From assembly GCA_023249815.1 (NCBI GenBank), contig JAHFBX010000099.1:1-8972 (forward strand): a DNA stretch of 8,972 nt. Direction: 5' to 3'. Shown here piece by piece: positions 6,941 to 8,972 of the stretch; positions within the stretch are counted from its first letter, which is position 1, and every line of letters begins with the position of its first letter. The DNA is from Candidatus Eiseniibacteriota bacterium. Its GTDB lineage: Bacteria > Eisenbacteria > RBG-16-71-46. The notes beneath the pieces are model-generated. The model searched no databases. It was not told the origin of the DNA and saw only the letters and a list, made by a program, of their open reading frames with translations. Position numbers and translations under genes: made by a program.

Positions 6941-6971
6941 TCCATACCCTTACGCAAGGGTGAGAGTTCAA
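6941..6971 (-). promoter_or_regulatory. Possible MerR-type promoter with 19-bp spacer and dyad operator
   Basis: Read on the minus strand, TTGAAC (6971-6966) and TATGGA (6946-6941) are separated by exactly 19 bp (6947-6965), the long spacing typical of MerR-controlled promoters. The spacer overlaps the dyad at 6946-6961, although the dyad centre is about 2.5 bp off the spacer centre. A start from these elements would fall near 6934, inside the beginning of the merR gene, so transcripts would lack its start codon. The element could serve sufA and downstream genes, or the site could be an autoregulatory operator only. Confidence 0.45.
6946..6961. promoter_or_regulatory. 16-bp palindrome, candidate regulator operator
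   Basis: ACCCTT-ACGC-AAGGGT is a perfect 6-bp inverted repeat around four bases, directly before the merR start. Its CCCTT arm doubles as the complement of the merR ribosome site (AAGGG), so as RNA it could also hide that site. The 9-mer CCCTTACGC within it recurs in inverted orientation at 7009-7017. Confidence 0.6.
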
Positions 6972-6977
6972 CCGGAA

Positions 6978-7008
6978 GTTAATGGATTGGATGCAAGTAG
7001 GCAATCCA
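6978..7008 (-). promoter_or_regulatory. Weak candidate sigma70-like promoter of the merR-suf locus
   Basis: This is the most AT-rich part of the intergenic region. On the minus strand TTGCCT is followed after about 15-17 bases by CATTAA/TAACTT. The match is poor, but a start here would leave a short leader before merR and place both CCCTTACGC copies around the promoter. The rest of the 6962-7178 gap is GC-rich with short palindromes such as ACCGCGCGGT and no gene that I can see. Confidence 0.3.
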
Positions 7009-7017
7009 GCGTAAGGG
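7009..7017. repeat. Second copy of the operator 9-mer
   Basis: GCGTAAGGG is the reverse complement of CCCTTACGC at 6947-6955, about 54 bases away. In an intergenic region this points to a second half-site for the same regulator, or to a long-range stem in a leader RNA. Confidence 0.5.
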
Positions 7018-7178
7018 CACCAAGGCTCGAGAAGCGGACTCTTGACAGTTCCGTGACCAACCGCGAGCCCGCGGAGGCGTCGCGCACGGGGGCGACGCCC
7101 GCACCGCGCGGTCCGACCCACAGGCGCCCGGGCCGGCCGCCAGCCACTAGTCAGCTGCGGCCCAATGGTTTGCAGCGC

Positions 7179-8354
7179 CTAGTCGCGGTAGGGATCCACC
7201 TCGACGGCCCCTGCCATCGCGACCCCGATCGGCCGGAGCCGGTGGAGGATCCTCACGGTCTCCGCGTGGTGCGCCAGGACCTCCGGCAGCCGCTTGTAGC
7301 AGTGCGGCGATTCGTCGGTGCCGGCGCCGCGCAGCTCGACGCCTCGGTCGCGCACCCACGACCGCATCATCTCGCGTGAGATGGCGCCGGGCCGGAGCAC
7401 CTTCCCCGTGCGTCGGTCCACGCGGCCGCGTGCCGCCGTGCGGCTCATGACGCGGCCCGCTCCGTGGACGGTGCTGTAGTAGGCGGTGCGCGACAGCGAC
7501 GACTCGACGCCTTCCAGGATCACCGCGTCGTCGCCCATCGAGCCGCCCACGAATCCGCGCTGCCCGGGGAACGCGGGCGTGGCGCCCTTCCGCACCACCC
7601 ACAGCCGCTCGCCATGGTGCTCCTCGAGCCACGCGAAGTTGTGGTGGTTGTGCACCTCCTCGCGCACACGCGTCCCCAGCATGCGGACCACCTCGGCGCA
7701 CACCCAGTCGCGCCCGGCGTACGCATAGGCGCCGGCCAACCGCATCGCGGCGAGGTAGTCGTCGAACAGCGGCTTCCCGCGATGGATGACGAGCGGCGGC
7801 ACGTTCATGCCGTCCTTCGCACCGCCCGCGAGCAGGAAATGCGTGGCCAGCTTGTGGCCGAGACCGCGCGAGCCGAAGTGCACCCCCACCCAGACCCGGT
7901 CCTGCTCGTCGGTGAACAGGTCTACATAGTGGTTGCCCGAGCCGATCGTGCCCAACTGGTCGCGGGCGAGGCTCGCGAGCTTCGCGGCCACCGGCAGCCG
8001 CCATTCGTCGCGCTCGAACACCGCACAGTCCACGCGCTGCTTGTTCTTCTGGCCCATGCCGAATGACAGCCGGTTCCAGATGTCGTCCATGAGCGTGGCG
8101 ATGCGCGCCCGCGCCTCGCTCCCCGGCATGTCGGTGAGCACGGCCTTGTTGCCGCAGCCGATGTCGTAGCCCACGCCGGAGGGCGAGATGGCATCCTTGT
8201 AGACCACCACGCCGCCGATCGGGACGGCGTAGCCCAGGTGGTGGTCGGCCATGAGCACGGCAGCAGCGGCCGTCGCGCGGCAGCGCTGGATCTGCGTGAG
8301 CGCCCCGGGGTCCACCGGGTCGCCGAACACGGGGACATCGCCGATCACCTGCAT
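7179..8354 (-). CDS. rtcB: RtcB-family RNA-splicing ligase
   Basis: This 391-residue protein joins RNA 2',3'-cyclic phosphate (or 3'-phosphate) and 5'-hydroxyl ends using GTP and manganese. The signature residues are present in order: GVGYDIGCG (D64, C67, metal binding), GTIGSGNHYVDL (N141, H142), VHFGSRGLGH (H159), HHNFAWLEEH (H238) and STVHGAGRVMSR with H297 as the guanylylated histidine. Late RtcB motifs such as the GTDESPHCYK segment (345-354) are also present. Length is close to bacterial RtcB (about 400). No archease, RtcA or RtcR-like gene is visible. The start at 8354 has no good nearby ribosome site and lies inside a hairpin. It follows the permease by 54 bases on the same strand, and the merR-suf locus begins about 240 bases downstream. 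Confidence 0.95.
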   Translation of the reverse strand: MQVIGDVPVFGDPVDPGALTQIQRCRATAAAAVLMADHHLGYAVPIGGVVVYKDAISPSGVGYDIGCGNKAVLTDMPGSEARARIATLMDDIWNRLSFGMGQKNKQRVDCAVFERDEWRLPVAAKLASLARDQLGTIGSGNHYVDLFTDEQDRVWVGVHFGSRGLGHKLATHFLLAGGAKDGMNVPPLVIHRGKPLFDDYLAAMRLAGAYAYAGRDWVCAEVVRMLGTRVREEVHNHHNFAWLEEHHGERLWVVRKGATPAFPGQRGFVGGSMGDDAVILEGVESSLSRTAYYSTVHGAGRVMSRTAARGRVDRRTGKVLRPGAISREMMRSWVRDRGVELRGAGTDESPHCYKRLPEVLAHHAETVRILHRLRPIGVAMAGAVEVDPYRD

Positions 8355-8376
8355 GCGCGCATCATCGCGCAGGTGA
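8345..8376. repeat. Inverted repeat enclosing the rtcB start codon
   Basis: TCACCTGC (8345-8352) and GCAGGTGA (8369-8376) are perfect 8-bp complements, extended by three further pairs (8355-8357 with 8366-8368) after a 2-base bulge. The rtcB ATG (8354-8352) falls at the stem/bulge border, so the transcript could mask its own start. A GGAGG lies further upstream in the transcript. Confidence 0.5.
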
Positions 8377-8408
8377 GTCGCCTCCGGTAGCCGGAGCGTG
8401 ACGCAGGG

Positions 8409-8972
8409 CTATCGCTTCGCGCGACCTCGCATCAGCACCAGGTAGACCAGCACCGCGATGCCGAACCCCGCAAACCACGCGTACGAGTAGATCGACCTCC
8501 AGAGCGGCGCCACGCTGGGGAAAGACTGCGGGAACGCCGCGGCGAGGAAGCCGGGCACGCACGGCGCCACACCCGCCACGAGCGCGACGAGGGCTGCGGG
8601 ATTGAAGCCGCCGGAGTACTCGTAGCGGCCGCCCCGGCGGTAGAGGTCGGCGACGTCGAGTTCACGCGCGCGCAGCACGAAGTAGTCGGCGATGAGGATG
8701 CCGCCGATGGGCCCGAGCAGCGCCGAGTAGCCGATCAGCCACGTGAAGATGTAGCCCTGGCTCGAGGCGAGGAGCTTCCACGGCATCATCACGATGCCGG
8801 CGAACGCCGTGATGAGGCCGCCGGTGCGGAAGCTGATGAGCTTCGGCGCGGAGTTGCTGAAGTCGTTCGCCGGTGACACCACGTTGGCGGCGAGATTCGT
8901 GGTGAGCGTGGCGATGGAGAGCGCGAGCATCGAGAGCAGCACGGTCAACGGCCCGCCGATCCTGCCGAGGAG
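8409..8972 (-). CDS. NCS1-family nucleobase/allantoin/hydantoin permease, C-terminal part
   Basis: The 187 visible residues are the C-terminal part of a membrane transporter whose start lies beyond the right edge. The recognisable NCS1 (nucleobase:cation symporter-1) sequence is NLAANVVSPANDFSN (26-40), followed by the ISFRTGGLIT segment, the PWKLL segment, and GYSALLGPIGGILIADYFVL with LDVADLY. About five hydrophobic segments are visible (near 10-32, 51-68, 73-100, 124-147 and 160-181), consistent with transmembrane helices 8-12 of a 12-helix carrier, and the end is basic (RGRAKR). Substrates in the family include cytosine, uracil, purines, allantoin and hydantoins. The substrate-contacting N-terminal helices are not visible, so the substrate cannot be assigned. 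No catabolic partner gene is in the window. Confidence 0.9.
   Translation of the reverse strand, partial: LLGRIGGPLTVLLSMLALSIATLTTNLAANVVSPANDFSNSAPKLISFRTGGLITAFAGIVMMPWKLLASSQGYIFTWLIGYSALLGPIGGILIADYFVLRARELDVADLYRRGGRYEYSGGFNPAALVALVAGVAPCVPGFLAAAFPQSFPSVAPLWRSIYSYAWFAGFGIAVLVYLVLMRGRAKR

Noticed and set aside
7042..7047. TTGACA on the plus strand as a -35 box
   Set aside because: No matching -10 lies 16-19 bases downstream and no plus-strand gene follows.
7088..7130. GC-rich short palindromes after rtcB as a terminator
   Set aside because: Stems are short and there is no T tract. They are expected by chance at this base composition.
1..8972. CRISPR array, tRNA, rRNA, insertion sequence or phage genes
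   Set aside because: No regularly spaced repeats, no tRNA-like cloverleaf, and no transposase, integrase or terminal inverted repeat pair was seen on either strand.

Overview
This is a GC-rich (by eye well over 60% G+C) bacterial window in which every gene I can support lies on the minus strand. Most of it is one iron-sulfur cluster assembly (SUF) locus. In transcription order, right to left, it runs: a MerR-family regulator, sufA, sufC, sufB, sufD, sufS, sufU, a Rieske ferredoxin-like protein, and a DUF59/MIP18 (SufT-like) gene that leaves the window at base 1. Upstream of the locus are an rtcB-type RNA ligase gene (7179-8354) and the C-terminal part of an NCS1-family permease that enters from the right edge (8409-8972). 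The host cannot be named from this window. A SUF locus with SufU, a Rieske protein and SufT is known from Actinobacteria and Firmicutes-type systems and also occurs in GC-rich environmental phyla. A Gemmatimonadota-like origin is a guess.

Layout: sufC-sufB-sufD-sufS are chained by stop/start overlaps (ATGA at sufC/sufB and sufB/sufD, TGATG at sufD/sufS). After a 75-base gap, sufU, the Rieske gene and the DUF59 gene are chained the same way (ATGA twice). The merR-sufA gap is 57 bases and the sufA-sufC gap is 94 bases. No gene-free stretch exceeds 300 bases. The longest (6940-7178) holds the likely control region of the locus.

How the parts work together: SufS removes sulfur from cysteine and SufU accepts it. 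The SufB-SufC-SufD ATPase scaffold builds the cluster, SufA is an A-type carrier, and DUF59 proteins act in cluster maturation or delivery. The Rieske protein may supply electrons, which is inference. All recognisable catalytic and ligand residues are intact in the complete suf genes.

The best candidate for something undescribed is the regulator. Instead of an IscR/SufR-type Rrf2 or ArsR-like repressor, the first gene encodes a MerR protein with a five-cysteine C-terminal cluster whose spacing differs from SoxR. A 16-bp dyad (6946-6961) sits between a TTGAAC and a TATGGA element spaced exactly 19 bp apart, the unusual spacing of MerR-controlled promoters. Other oddities are a perfect 14-bp inverted repeat inside the extended start of sufS, a run of rare AT-rich codons in the middle of sufB, and a short SufU lacking the insertion known from Bacillus.
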